64,000 nucleotides of DNA from assembly GCA_003254905.1 (NCBI GenBank), contig QANU01019497.1, positions 1 to 64,000 of the forward strand, written 5' to 3'. The position numbers and the translations under genes were made by a program. Source of the stretch: Nissolia schottii. Its lineage: Eukaryota > Streptophyta > Magnoliopsida > Fabales > Fabaceae. The notes beneath the pieces were generated by a model, which made no database searches, was not told the origin of the DNA, and saw nothing but the letters and a program-made list of their open reading frames with translations. This document shows positions 51,224-64,000 of the stretch, piece by piece (position 1 is the stretch's first letter; each line of letters begins with the position of its first letter).

Positions 51224-53240
51224 ATTTTGATACTTCATAAACTATAAGATTAATATCGATATCATAACATACAAAATTTTATTAAATATTTTACTACCTT
51301 AAATTATTTATTATTTTAAATTTATAATGAAATTATAATTGTTCAAACATAAATAAAATATCGATACCTTCGTATTAAAGAAAAAAAGAAAAAAAAAAGT
51401 AATAATACGGAGAAACATGTTATTTTTAGGGTGAAAACAACGTGGAAGTGGGGCATGAGTAGGGCAGTGTATGTTAGTTTACAGGCTGACACGCTGATTG
51501 GTCAATCCAATACTGAGTGTGAGAACCAGCAATAATTGTATGACAGCTGTACATAGTGGGCCATCGCGTGACAAATAGGGATTTCGATCCAATCATTCAC
51601 CATAAGCCGCGGCGCCAATATTATTTTAAAACATGTATGTGATCATATATTTATAAGATGGATAACACTATATTAGTTAGCTAAAATGTATGTAATTATC
51701 TTTAATCATCAAAATTATTTTGACACTATATTAGGTTAAGCCAGAACTTCAAATAGATCGGGACTTAATTTAACTCTAAGAGTACTGACTCAACCCAAAA
51801 TTGGTTTCATACAAGATTAAGTTGTTTGGACCAAATTAATAAATCACGAATGCGACCTTGATTTATTATGATATTTGTAGGATCGACATTTAAATGTTTA
51901 TGTTATCTTATAGCTTCATTTTACTACTGCATCCTTTAACTTTCTTGATGAGACATCTCGTCATATGCTAATCTTAGAATTTATTCTACTATAATAAAAA
52001 TTGAAAAAAAATGCCATTCAACCTAATCATCAATTTAATTTTTGATTTGGTGTGGTGCGGGGGATTGAGCTTCTAATCTTTATTTATCACATCTAATTGA
52101 CTTTTATCTCTTAACTATATTTGCCCTATAAATTAAAAGACTTATCTAATTAAGAGGCAGCATTTTTCGCACATATTATTTCATTTCCAAGCTTTGAATA
52201 AGTGGATTTTTTCTCTTTACATTAAAAGCATTCAAATTCAAACCTCCTAAAAAGAGAAAAATAATGTCAATTGAGTTATAGAGCAAACAATCGGAGCGGC
52301 ATTATCTTATTCTGCCGACCAGGAAATTAACATTGAATATATTAATTAATGATGAACAAGGTTCCAGCAGAAGTCCCTTTCGGTTCTGTGTAAATAATAT
52401 CGGTTGCACATCAACAAAGAAAGGGAAAGAAGCTTACAGAAGCATGTCACCACATTCGGCCATCAATTCGTTCCGGCGGAAATTTCTTTTTTAAAAAAAA
52501 ATCTTCGGTCATGCCGTTCTTTTTCACTTGGGGGAAAATAAATTTGAGCCACACAAGTTACATCAGCAGACATATATAGGTAGATACATAGTATCGCACT
52601 ACTATATAGCTGTATAGAGAGAGGGAAGGAAAATATGTTTGAAATATAGTCGGAGAAATCATACCCAACTTAATTTAACAATTTTTCAACACCTACACTT
52701 ATAAATGTGTGAGGACCATCTTAATAGAATCTACTATAAACTTCATTTTTTTAGTATGATAATTTAAAAATTGTGAAATTGAGTTGCCATTATAACACGA
52801 GTGACTAATGAGAGTGGGTTAATTACGTTATGTGCTGTGTGTTGACAGGGTGCGGTTACTGGTGTAGGATGAAAGGTCGGCCAGGGTGGCCACACCCCCA
52901 CATTACTGCTGCTGTACATGTTCAAGATATTATTTGGATTTGTGGGCCTCAGTATCACAAGTCTCGTTTCGTTTGTTTTGCATTGTTTTTGGAATTTTGA
53001 ATTGCGAAACACATGGACATGGATGGGTTAACAAAGTTTTTGTGTTATGTGTAATTGCCGCTACCGTTATAGTGTTTCTTTTTTGGTATCATGTTCGTGT
53101 TCAACTCCGATGTCTCTGGGGTTAGGAACTTAGGAGAACTATGCGGGGGGTTTTAACATGCCCATATCTTGAGAATGGATATCCACTATTATGATATGAC
53201 CATATTATGAAGATACAGATCAGCTAAAAAAAATGTAATA

Positions 53241-53276
<36 letters not shown>

Positions 53277-56200
53277 AGTAATTTAATCAGGTAAATATTG
53301 TTAAAATTTAAAATAAATAATTTTTTTAGCAGGTAACTTTTTAAAATTGACATCAATTTGGTATTAAAATTGATTAAATTTAATTCTTAACAATTTGAAT
53401 TTTTACGTCAAGTTAATCTTATTCTAATGATTTAATGAAAGACTTGATGTCAAAATTTAAAATGTTTGATTAAATTGATGTCATTTAAGCTGAGTGAAAA
53501 ACTTGTCCTAGTCTACTTCATTAATTTCTTTGTATTCTTTGGGCCGTATTCATAGGTAATTCAACAAAAAATAATTCTTCTAAAATCAAACCTACGTCAT
53601 AGCAATTCATGCGCACAAAATTCGCAAGTGAGCATCTTACATCAATAGGGTTTCAGTCACACAAGTGTGGCTTCATGTAGAGGTTCGGCATGAGATAAAT
53701 CCAATCATGGTTATGGCACTCCAAATGTGATATTCGATCGAGTTCAATATCTTACTACTCTCCACTTGCGATTGAGCCCATGATTTAGTAGTTGCTCTAA
53801 CATCCGGTGAAATGGAAGAACGTTCGAGTCATAAAATGGATTAAAATAAAAAGTCCCCTACTGCCTTTGTAAAATTAAAAAATTATACTCTGCACTTTAA
53901 ACTTTTTTGGTCAATATATCAAATAGACCTTGGCGCTGCAAAGTGGAACACGCGCAACTTTGTTGTCACATCCCTAATGAGGCCCAATATTAATTTGGAT
54001 CAAGAAGCTCGGCACTAGCTGGGCTTCTCACCACCACTATGATAGCAAATACAAATTATTTTTGGGGTTCCCGGGAGACTCTATTGTTTTGACTGGACGA
54101 CAAATTTTATATTGGGCCTATTGTGGCCCTTAGCATGAGTCGACATATGTTTTTGTTTTTGTGACCGCCATTAGTCAGTTTTTCTGTGGTGGGAAGGAAT
54201 ATAGGGCCAAGAGGCCCAAAGTAATTATTGAAAAAATAAATTAAAAGAACTTCCACAAAAATAAAAAATTGTTCTGAAAGCACACACGCAACAATCTCTA
54301 ACTAGTAACTAATTTCTAACTAAACTAACCTCCTCTAGCTAATAAAGAGTATAATATCAATTCGAGGGTTCAAATAGCCCAGCCGTTTAAATAATTACCA
54401 CCGTGTTTAACACTTACATAGTTAATAAAATTCACACTTATTTCTGCAACAACCACCACTTATCAGATTTAGATGCTTGTATGCTATATGCATAGTCTCC
54501 TTATTTCTATCAGAAGGCTTATTTCTTTTGTTCATGGGCACCGAATTTGATCCCTTTTCCAATTTTTTTATTAATTTTCTCTCACCCTGCATGCGTGCAA
54601 ACACTGACAAAATGAAGTAAAGAGAATGGACCAAACCTGAATACTAGCTGAGTGGAGTTGGCATAAAGTCGTTATCTTTGGAGAACTATCCATGCTTTTC
54701 TTTGCTTTCTTAGTTGCCTTTCCTTTCCTCTACCAAGTGCTCAGGATGCGCAAAATCTACACAATATTTAAATCCCTAATTATTTTAAAAAAAAAAACAA
54801 AAAATGCATATATATTTTTTCATTCAACAGGACATTTTTTTTACTCTATTGAAAGTTGGAAATATAACTTATTAGCATCACCGTGTTGAAGATATATAGA
54901 TCGTAAGCAACATATCACTTGGTCAATTAAAAAAGAAAAGAAAAAATTGATTCTAGGTTTCTGGTAACATCCTATAAAAACATATCCCTTCTTTCCGCGC
55001 CTCCCTTTCCCCTATAAGCCATAACATATAGTAAACACAAAACAGGAGTTCAGTATTAATTGAAAGTGTAACAACGTTATGGATATAGCTTATTTGTTGG
55101 AATCTAGACTACGTTCGCAACAGAAACAGAATATAGTCATGTGAAAATGGAATATTGCTATATATGTAGCTCCATGAACACGCTTTCTGGTGGCTTCCTT
55201 GAATCTTTTATTTATTTACAAAATCAGTATCCTTTAATCAGTGTACATATGATAGCTTGGCTAGGGTGGCATTTCTCACGGAGCCCTTAATAGTAGGAGA
55301 GTGGCTATGGTACGTTTCTCAATAGATAAGTGTTCCAAACTCTTACTTTTTAGTATATCTCATATCTACCAACTCTACTATTCGTACTCCTAAAAAATAG
55401 CTAGCCAATAGAGACTTCTTAAAAATAGCTATTAGAAACAAATATTACAGAACAGAAAAATAAACATTATATAACAGATAAACAAACATCGTCAAATGCA
55501 AAAAAATAAGTAATATTAAACACATGCGTGCACGAGCACACATAAATGTTCAATGACAATGTTTGATTTTCTTGTAGTAACATTAAAACCGCGAATGTAT
55601 GGATACATAGAAATGCTCAGCGACAATGTTTATGTTTTATTGCATAATGCTTGTTTCATTGTTTTATAATGTTTATTTTTCTATTAAATAATTATTGCGT
55701 AACTATTTTTGAAATGCATAAATAACATTTATTCATACGTCCATTTTTTAAATTGAAATTAATGTGATGAATTCAAACTTTATCTATATATGTAAAAAAT
55801 AAATAAAAAGATAAATCAGACTAAAAATTATGACTTCCAAACACTTCTTTTCTTAATGTATCGTTCATGTGAGATTGGGAATAATAGTGTCCGGTATATA
55901 CTCCTAGCTTAATGAAAAATGCAGCAAGGGTAGGTGGCACGCTTTTAACGTCCAACCCCGCTTCTAGAAGAAGTAGTAGTTCTCCAATATCTTTGTCAAA
56001 AATAAAAGTCACAAGAAAGTGAGAATATAAAAGATTATTACAAAAGTATTGACTCCCCACTACAACCAGACAAACTCTCTGTCTATAATAACTTTGCATG
56101 GTCAGATATAAGAAATAATAATTAAATTATGGCAGTATATATATCATTGGCTAGAAATTAATGATTAAAAGTTCCTGTGGGGCACGTTCTTTTCTGAAAC

Positions 56201-58434
56201 TTCAATTTCCTTTTTAGCTTTGAACCCTACATCACTTTTATCGATCTTTCAAGCATCACAGGAATTATGATACAGAAAGGGTTTATTCTGTAATTAAATA
56301 TACATACATGCATTGTTCATATTTCATTTTTTCAATTATAATTAGTTAAATATAATTTAATTTTTAATTTTTTTTAAAAGAAGTGTTTACCCTTAATATT
56401 TTTAAGAGAACACCAAAAACAGAATCACGGGGTATGTTTATATAGATAGTGGGTGCATGTGACATTGAGTAAGACATATTGGATTAATGGAGGTACCTTG
56501 TACATATTGGTGTGAATTCGACCTTCACTAATGAGAATAAAAAAATATTTTGTGATTAGCCATCTATTACTTTGTATGAGCTCAGTTACTATAAAAGTAT
56601 TAGTCATTGTTGTCAACGATAGACACTTTGAGTATAAAAAAAAAAGTATCCTAATTTCATTGTTGATTATATAGACCGAATTATAACATGCTGTTGTGTT
56701 TGTGGTGAGCGACAAACTCGCGCTTTTGTGTCTTGTCTAAGTTTAAGCAACATATATGCATTATGATTGGTATATATATTTTCTAAGATACGAGAAGGTG
56801 GAGAGTTAGTGTAGTGCAGGCATTCTTCTTCTTCTTCTTCTTCTTGCATTGGTTGATGATAAATAAATAATTGAATGAACCCACAATAATGGGGAGCTAG
56901 AGTTTAATAAATATTATATTGTGAAGTGAAGAAGATGCTTTGCTTTGAGCCACTAACTAATACCTGATGATGATGATGCAGGTGATGGGTCTAGTTACGT
57001 GCCCCTCACAACCCCCTCCTTCCTTCCTTCCTTCCCATGAGAATTCCTTACGCTAAGAATCTCTCTAATTCCCTCCTCATCTTCGCATACTCTATCCTCC
57101 ATACCTTACATCCACGAAACCACACAGCCGCAGCATCGTCCACATGTTCCATTACCTTACTATTTACTTTTCTTCATTTGTTTATTCTATTAACAAATTA
57201 AATCATCATTCTTCTGGAAAGATAATGTTACTATACGCCATCTGTGACTCAATAATTTTATGCTTTTAGTCAATTCAATCATGTTTCTTTACAAGTCTTA
57301 TATACACAAGAGTTTATGAAGTGGGCATATATATATATGTATGTACTCAATCGCTTATATATTATTTAGATATGAGTCTTACATTTTGATATTCTATGTC
57401 ATTATTTTTTGTTGAAAAATGATAAAAATAATTAATAAATATAGGTTAAAATAGTCTTTTTTTTTTATACATGAAAAGTTTAAATTATGCTAATTTTAAG
57501 ATGTATCAAACATTAATAAAATGTAAATTTACCCAAAAAAACCAATAAAATTTAAAATAGTGAAAATAAATTCAATGAGATTTAAACGTAGGAAGTTATG
57601 CATATTCATAGAAAATTTTGAGTGTAATTACAAACATTTCGATACTAAATTAATTTATATATCAATGATTTTGGATCATGTATATAACCGCCGGGCGGCA
57701 TGATTATTGGGGGTACTGCCCTATTGTCCAGACTGAGGTATTATTGATTATAATGTGAGGAATATATAAGAAGTGGTTGGGGTCAACTGCACACATGACA
57801 TGAATTCCCTCTCTCATTATAGCAACTGCATGTTGCTAGTAGCATTCCACTAATTTTTATAATTAATATGATCAAATCATGTGTCATGGCAGCTAGCTAG
57901 CCAGAGCAATAGTTAATTAAGGATATTGTTTTGAGATTTGAACCCTATGAATTGAATTTCCACACAGCTAGCACCAGGAATTAAGTGGTATGCTATGTAT
58001 GTGTGTGTGTATATATATATATATATAGTTAAAATGAGGTTAAAAAAACTAGTCACATTAAGCTGTACTAGTAGGTAGAAGTAATAAAGCAAGTAAAAAA
58101 TTAGTTAACCACTAACAGAAACACAAGCACACAAGCAAGAAAAAAGAGCAAATAAATAATATAAAAAAAAGGGGGTTGAGGGGTGAAAGTTACAAAGTGT
58201 GTGTGGTTCCAGGCTTGCAAACCAATCATCCAGGAAGGAATCGTTGATGAAAAGTAATGTATGGACGGATGGGAGAAGGAGAGGGAGAGGGGGTTTTGCT
58301 TCAAAGCCAACCGAATCTCACTCGTTTCCCCGCTTCCTCATACATACTTAACCGTTCCATCTTTCTTTCTCTCTCTTTAGTTTCTCTAACACTACACCTG
58401 TAATGTACACACATTAATTATATATTTCCTCTAT

Positions 58435-58478
<44 letters not shown>

Positions 58479-58677
58479 CTTCCAAGGTTGGAAAACGCAA
58501 CTCTGTCATATCCCTAAACACGTTACTGTTATATGCCCCTTTTTTCCCCACTTGAAACAAACAACCTCCATTTATATATATAAATTAACTCCCACTCGCT
58601 GCCATTGCTTCTTCAATTCAAACACCCTCTTCTCTCTCTATTTGTGTTGTTCTTGTTGATACAAAGAAATTACAAGA
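51224..58677. other. Long intergenic region upstream of the zinc-finger gene
   Basis: No gene with family resemblance was found in 7.4 kb. (TA)n tracts lie at 53246-53272, 58010-58026 and 58438-58477. A stretch at 53290-53520 has weak inverted symmetry (ACATCAATTTGGT / TAAATTGATGTCA) and may be a decayed MITE. A CTT repeat lies near 56822-56845. The promoter of the zinc-finger gene, with a TATATATAAA-type box near 58573-58584, is at the right end. Confidence 0.4.
58573..58584 (+). promoter_or_regulatory. Probable TATA box of the C2H2 gene
   Basis: A TATATATATAAA string lies about 95 bases before the start codon, with a CT-rich leader (TCTTCTCTCTCTAT) following. It is distinct from the longer AT microsatellite ~100 bp further upstream. 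Confidence 0.5.
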
Positions 58678-58832
58678 ATGAATATGGTGGAAGGGGTTGA
58701 ATTAGAGGAAGGTGTGGTGTGCAATAACAATAAGGATCAAATGATGATGCAAATAATGATGAATAAGGGGAAGCGCACGAAGCGGCAGAGGCTACCGTCC
58801 CCACTTGGCCTAGCCATGGCTATCCCTAATTC

Positions 58833-58866
<34 letters not shown>

Positions 58867-59529
58867 ACAACAACAACAGCATCAACAACAGAAGAAGAGC
58901 AAGAAGATGAAGACATGGCCAATTGCTTGATTCTCTTGGCTCAAGGGCACCACCATCGCAAGAACAAGGAAGTGTCCTCATCACGTGGAATGATGTCACA
59001 CGCGGCAGCTGCAGCAAACAAGATAAACAAGGTGGGATTGTACCTTTACGAGTGCAAGACATGCAAGCGGTGCTTCCCTTCATTCCAAGCCCTGGGAGGC
59101 CACAGAGCCAGCCACAAGAAACCCAAACAAGAACCACTTTCAACCAGAGACAACAATTATGATCATCATGATGACGACCCCGCCACCACAAGCACCGTCC
59201 TATCCTTACAAATATCAAACAGCTTGGTTGCAAAACCAAAGGTGCACGAGTGTTCCATATGTGGGGCAGAGTTCACGTCAGGGCAAGCCTTGGGGGGTCA
59301 CATGAGACGCCACAGGGCACTCCTGACCACCATCTCTTGTGCTTCTGATTCTGGTTCAAATCATCGCGAGACGAAACCAACAAAGAATGTTTTGAAGCTG
59401 GACTTGAATCTTCCCGCACCTGATCAGGAGGATATTCATGAGTTTTCTTTTCACTCCGCTAAAGGAAAACTTATTGTCTTCTCTGCCACCGCTACCACTT
59501 CTAACAATTTGGTGGATTGCCAGTATTGA
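58678..59529 (+). CDS. Two-finger C2H2 zinc-finger repressor, ZAT5-like
   Basis: A single exon of 283 residues. In order: a basic nuclear-localisation stretch (KGKRTKRQR, 30-38), a poly-Thr tract (53-67) encoded by an ACA repeat, the L-box-like acidic/hydrophobic segment EDMANCLILLAQG (~78-90), zinc finger 1 (124-146, YECKTCKRCF...QALGGHRASH), zinc finger 2 (190-212, HECSICGAEFTSGQALGGHM), and a C-terminal EAR repression motif (LDLNLP, 241-246). Two QALGGH fingers plus L-box and EAR define the plant C1-2i family, whose members (ZAT5, ZAT10, ZAT12) repress stress- and wound-related genes in the nucleus. Lack of introns is normal for the family. The exact paralogue is inferred; the class is firm. 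Confidence 0.95.
58832..58890 (+). repeat. ACA trinucleotide repeat coding for poly-Thr
   Basis: About fifteen ACA/ACG codons run in frame inside the C2H2 gene. Replication slippage here would change the number of threonines without breaking the frame. Confidence 0.9.
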
Positions 59530-60127
59530 CCTCGCTTAACCCCCTCCTTTGTATACATACATACACTTCATCATTCTTTAATTCCATTCATTCTAATTTC
59601 ATCTATATATGGAAACACAATCAAATTTGAATTTATTGATAGTTATCTTCGATCGATCGTTTCTTTTTTAATATTATCATGTACTCCTTCTATTTTTTGG
59701 TTTTTTTTAAATAGAAAGCCCCATGATTTTAACACGATAACTTGGTATAGGGAGAAGAAACCTGGTATGACTCATGTGGGATTAGTTTCTAGGACCTCCT
59801 CTTTCGTGTGCTGGCGAAATTAAGCTAAGTTCCATCAAAACTGATCACCGCCATAAAAGGGAAAAGAAAAAAAAAACATTGAAAAAAACTAACGATGGCA
59901 AGCAAAGCCCAATGCTTCTAAGTTACATTAATTAAGCCAACATTCTTGAGTTATTATATATCAATGTGTAATAAGCCGTTTCAATCCACTTGTGAATTGA
60001 TCCCTACATTTTATTTTATATTTAAAGCTGTGATATTTGTACTCGTTATAACGTGGAATACCGGACAGGTCGTATTGACACATACATGTTAGATGGGTTT
60101 TCAATAAGAGCGTTGCTAAATGGTTCG
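59530..60127. other. 3' flank of the C2H2 gene
   Basis: The 3' untranslated region probably covers the first 150-200 bases. The rest holds nothing that I can identify before the long LTR begins. Confidence 0.4.
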
Positions 60128-61150
60128 TGTAACATCCCGCTTTTTTCCTTAACAAAGATTTCATAAATTAAATAGGGGAACAAGCCCTCACACAAGCCTT
60201 TGGGTTAAAAGTGTCTGTAGAAATAATTCTTTTCGTTTTCTTAAAATTCTGCAGACACTAAAACGGATCCCTTTTGTCCTCCAAGTGCAACAGTGGGTCT
60301 AAGGTATCTGTAAAATATATGATTATGGAGGAAAGTTCACAAATACCTTAGATTAACTCAAATCCTATACAAGAAACATTAGTGGGTCAACTCAAGTTAG
60401 TGTCTTCGGATACCTGTACGCGGAACACTGGAACAACTAACGACCAAACACGATCAAACATGATCAGCATTTGGTTCCAAAGGGAAGAAGTAATTCGGCT
60501 AGCCCTTTTAAGGAATCACAGGGCGTCCACATGCACAAAAGGACAAAATTAACAAGGAAAAGTCCTATAACCTTCCCTGGTGATTCATCCTGTAGAATCT
60601 CGCTTTCTCCTTAACGACAATCTCGCTCGACAATTGTTTAGCAATTCTCGTTGTAGGTTAAACTATTAAAAATATAAACTCTTAGATTGAAATGTCTGTA
60701 GAAGAAATTCTGCTCAGTTTTGAAAAATTTTGCGGACACTAGAACAAGCCCTTTCGGCCGTCTGAATACAATCCGTAAAAGGTACGGCTACAGATGAGAA
60801 TTTACAAACACCTTAAATGAACCTAGAACCTTCCTTAGAAAAATTAGAAGATCACAAGGACGTGATCAGAATATTTTTAGAACAGCAGTACGCGAAGTAC
60901 CGGGACCAGGAACGGTAAAACCGGATCAAAATTAATCTGCCGGAGACCTTTAATTCTTGACCACTCAAGTGGCCGAGACACAAAGGCCATCACGGCCAAG
61001 AAGGAGCCAAGTGTGGTCAAAGGGGTCAAAAGTTGGGTGAGTCATATGGTGACTCATGAAAAAGGACATGTAGTAAAAAACAAAATAAGGGCATTTTGGG
61101 AATTTTGTCCTAAGGGCAAAATTGGAAAGAGGAAATTCGGCCAAGAGGCC

Positions 61151-61158
61151 TATAAATA
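61151..61158 (+). promoter_or_regulatory. TATA box inside the LTR
   Basis: GGCCTATAAATAACCCCC is a well-formed TATA context about 1.0 kb from the LTR start, probably the element's own polymerase II promoter. Confidence 0.6.
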
Positions 61159-62790
61159 ACCCCCAAACCTGAAATTTTGTGGAGAAATTAGAAAACCTTG
61201 CAAAAACTTTGTCCGATTACACAATCAACCGCTATTCTGTCAAACCGAGAACCTATAGACTTTCTACATCACACCTGGTCTAGATTCTTCAGAAATCCCC
61301 TAACCTTAACCCACAAAAATCCCTCAAAATCCCTAGAGAAAGCTTGGAGAAATTCAGCCCAAGAAGAACTAGGAGATACCATAGCCAGTTAGAAGTCCGC
61401 AAGAACCACCGAAGCCGACAAATGTGGGTAAACCGACATAATCATTGTCGATGTGATTTAAGATGTATGATGATGTTTGTGCTATGTTTTATGCTAGATA
61501 TATTTGTGGTTAGGATGCCTTTTATGTGACCTTGGTGTATATATGTTGTTGATGATTGTTTGGATCTGCTGGTGTTGTCTGTGATTCTGTCAGAATTTAG
61601 GGGAGCCTAAGACGGAAATGGGTATATGACACGATTTTGAAGGGATCTGTATGCTGGGATTTTTATCATGAAAAACTAATGTTATTTTTGAGTTCTACAC
61701 GAAAAAATTGAGTGGGAATGTTAAGTTTTATGATTTTTGGAGTCCCCGATGAATTTCTCAACAAACAGGCAGAAAACGGGGTTTTTAAGAAAAAGAGGAA
61801 AACGGGAATTTCACGTCTTGGGACTAAAAAACTGGGTTGATTTTCAGAAAATATGAGTTTAGAACTATCAAAAACCTTAAGGGCAAGTCTTAAGTCCATT
61901 GGGTTTTTGAGAACTAAAATTCTAAAGAAAACAGGACGTTTACGGGGGCGAAATAGTAATTTTGGAAAAGAAGGGAAAACTGCAATTTCGTGGAGTTGGG
62001 ATTAAAATCTGAATTTCTAAGCATGAAAAATGATCTTAGGGCTATCAAAAACCTTTGGGTAAGGTCTTGGATCTCTCCGGTTTATGATCACTAATTTCTG
62101 ACAGAAAACAGATATCTGTTTGCTGGTTGTTGGAATTATGTCTGCCTGAGTTTAAGAAATGACTTGGAACACGAAATTTTGCCTTTTATATATGATTGGA
62201 AATTCATGACAAATGTTCTTAAGAAATTGGAACAAGAAACCTTGCAGGACATGGAAAATTGCAAGAAGTCCGTGACCTATGAGACTTCAGGATACACTAT
62301 GCGGCTCGAAACTCTAAGTCATAGGACTCTTTTAAATAAAGCTTTAAAGCTACTTGTAATTATCCATGAATCCCCTAATTTTCACAGCAAATTATTTGTT
62401 ACGAAATATTGGACTATGTTGTGCTATGTGAACTGTTGGACTAAATTATGACTGTTGAACTGGACTGACTAAAGGAAACGTATGGAAAGGAACCCTAGGG
62501 CATGACGTCACTAAGTCCCTAAAAGGAACCAAAGGATAATAATGTTAAAGGAAACCAATCTTTTCCTAGCTGTGCGGGAGCCGGCAGCAAAGACAAGCTG
62601 AACCTTGGGATTATCTCGTCCCTAGCATAAGGATGGGGTAGGACCTCCTCACCATTCCTAGCATAAGAGTGGATACTCCTATCGTGAGCGATGATATTTC
62701 GTGGGAAGTAAAACCACTCAGGTTAAGTGCTGCTTGGTCCTCACGATACTGAGACAAAAAGAAGCTTGTGGCGGTTAGGCCATCGTTACG

Positions 62791-62803
62791 GGGGGGGGGG
62801 GGN
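62791..62803. other. G homopolymer with an unresolved base
   Basis: Twelve or so G residues are followed by one N, so the true length of this run is uncertain in the assembly. Confidence 0.95.
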
Positions 62804-63489
62804 GTAGGGATATAGTATAACTGCGACACCTAGAAATCCCTGAGCGGCCTGGAGCGTGAATGAGAATAAAAAGTCCCCTAATCCCTAAGGTTTCCCATTG
62901 AGAACGCTATGTTCTCACCCCACTTATCCATGACTCCAGGGTTTGACGAGGAACAAGGAGGTGAGACGCATGAGGAGGAACCATACCAAAGGAGGATAGC
63001 TGAAGACTAGACAATTAGCTCATAGATTATATATGTGTACTTGTACTTATATGTGATAGTTGTACCTAATACTTATAATATTACTTATGTACTTGCCTAT
63101 GAATACATAATGGACTGTTGTGTGTTATCTTGACTTATGTTGAATATATCTCTTTTCCATGTGTTTAGCATGCTATGTTTCCTCTCGCAATGTATGCTTT
63201 AACGCGACAAGGCTCCTAATTTACTTTATATAACGTACAAAGAAAGTTTTAAATTGGTCCATACTTTAGGTACTAATATTTAATTTGACGTATAAATGGG
63301 ACTAAGTATTTTCCCCCACCAAAGTAGATAACAACTTAGCCAGCAAGTTTGCGACATAAGCGTAGGCTAGCTAGCTAGGGTGTTACACGATAGACCATTT
63401 ACTCCAAATGTTCAACAACAAGATTCAATGGTGGTTATTTCAAGTTTGAAAATATAAAAAATAAAAAGTAAAAAGTAAAAAATTCAAAA

Positions 63490-63781
63490 TTAAATTAGCG
63501 AATAGAGATTTTTGTGTGATTAATCCTGCACACTATTTCGAGCGTCATATCTTCGTTTAGATAGAGCTCACACTTCAAAGAGATCTCATCTAATAGTGAA
63601 TAGTATTTCTTTGTTCCTTGCAATTCTACCCGGGCTCCACTACTAATGAGATTAATTAATCTAGCTTGAGGTATTGTATCTGTTCCTCGCGACTCAAGGT
63701 TTTTTGTTTTTCTTCCCAGGTCTCGAACCCAAGAGCTTTTAGAAAGGGAATGAACTTGCATATCAGATACCACTCAACAAT
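63490..63781 (-). repeat. Possible SINE-derived segment
   Basis: On the minus strand GGGTTCGAGACC (63719-63730) matches a polymerase III B box, and TTGTTGAGTGG about 40 bases upstream is a one-mismatch A box. The downstream part stays open as a reading frame for 92 codons but has no recognisable domain. The 3' end and any target duplication are not defined, so this is tentative. Confidence 0.35.
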
Positions 63782-64000
63782 TTTAGCTTATTTACACCAT
63801 CCTGAAATACGGGGACATTTTATGTTTCGATGATGGAGAAAAGAAAAAGTCTGTTAAAAAACAAATCACTAAGCAAAACAACACACTTGGACATAGGCTA
63901 GTCAATATTTTCACATTATATACAAGTGGACCAAATTCTCTCCAATTTGGTAGGTGTTTTTTTATCCCTGGGAGGGGGATGGATGGCCGGAGATGGGGGA
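63782..64000. other. Window end, nothing identified
   Basis: AT-rich sequence ending in a G-rich stretch (GGGAGGGGGATGGATGGCC). No feature is supported. Confidence 0.4.

Larger units (their letters stand above)
60128..63387 (+). mobile_element. Long solo-LTR-like sequence, ~3.26 kb
   Basis: The sequence starts TGTAACATCCCGC and ends GGGTGTTACA, the TG...CA ends of a plant LTR, with no gag, pol, primer-binding site or second LTR. Its length suits Ty3-gypsy elements of the Del/Tekay type, which have multi-kilobase LTRs; that family is an inference. Inside is a TATA box (61151) as expected for the U3 promoter. The first ~200 bases (TGTCTGTAGAA...TTCT...CAGACACTA, then ...TTCACAAATACCTTA) recur in diverged form near 60594-60800, an internal duplication with ~466-bp period. 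No 5-bp target duplication is visible (GTTCG left, CGATA right), so it may come from recombination between two elements. A single N in a G run is at 62803. Confidence 0.65.

Noticed and set aside
58737..59239. Poly-Val and poly-Leu minus-strand frames
   Set aside because: They are antisense readings of the ACA repeat and zinc-finger coding region.
63495..63773. 92-codon minus-strand frame as a gene
   Set aside because: No recognisable domain, and it overlaps a probable pol III B box, so a SINE-derived origin is more likely.

Overview
This is a window of a nuclear plant genome, AT-rich, with intron-bearing genes separated by long intergenic stretches full of small transposons. The gene set (plastid-targeted triosephosphate isomerase, tonoplast aquaporin, pectate lyase, alpha-carbonic anhydrase, EAR-type C2H2 zinc-finger protein, CHY/RING E3 ligase) fits a flowering plant. 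A legume (Fabaceae, soybean-like) is my best guess from the general look of the repeats, but nothing here proves the species.

Layout. 1.2-7.5 kb (+): PP2A B56-type regulatory subunit, two exons split by a 4.8 kb intron that carries a TRIM-like LTR element and a MITE. 8.65-10.86 kb (+): a small conserved plant protein of unknown function, four exons. 11.4-14.4 kb (-): pectate lyase-like protein with a hydrophobic GPI-anchor-type tail, five exons. 16.18-17.08 kb: a palindromic, partly tandem TRIM with 5-bp target duplications and a sequencing gap. 19.8-20.4 kb: a small inverted-repeat element. 21.8-24.55 kb (-): alpha-carbonic anhydrase, seven exons. 26.3-28.7 kb (-): CHYR1/RZPF34-like E3 ligase, twelve exons. 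29.87-31.60 kb: a Mutator-like non-autonomous element with a 10-bp target duplication and a gap. 34.6-38.35 kb (+): plastid triosephosphate isomerase, nine exons. 44.0-45.2 kb (-): TIP1-type aquaporin, two exons. 51.07-51.21 kb (-): a tRNA-derived SINE with a 12-bp target duplication. 58.68-59.53 kb (+): intronless two-finger C2H2 repressor. 60.13-63.39 kb: a long solo-LTR-like sequence with its own TATA box.

The genes are independent loci. They do not form an operon or an obvious biosynthetic cluster, and I see no CRISPR array, rRNA, convincing tRNA gene or bacterial-type system. I joined exons by hand from GT-AG boundaries and frame continuity; every spliced model closes in frame at a length close to that expected for its family.

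The most unusual thing in the window is the palindromic TRIM at 16.18-17.08 kb. Both outer ends are the 3' (U5) end of the LTR in opposite orientations, yet the insertion is flanked by a perfect ACTGG duplication. The second most useful observation is the previously unbounded Mutator-like element around 30-31.6 kb, which can be delimited precisely despite its internal gap.
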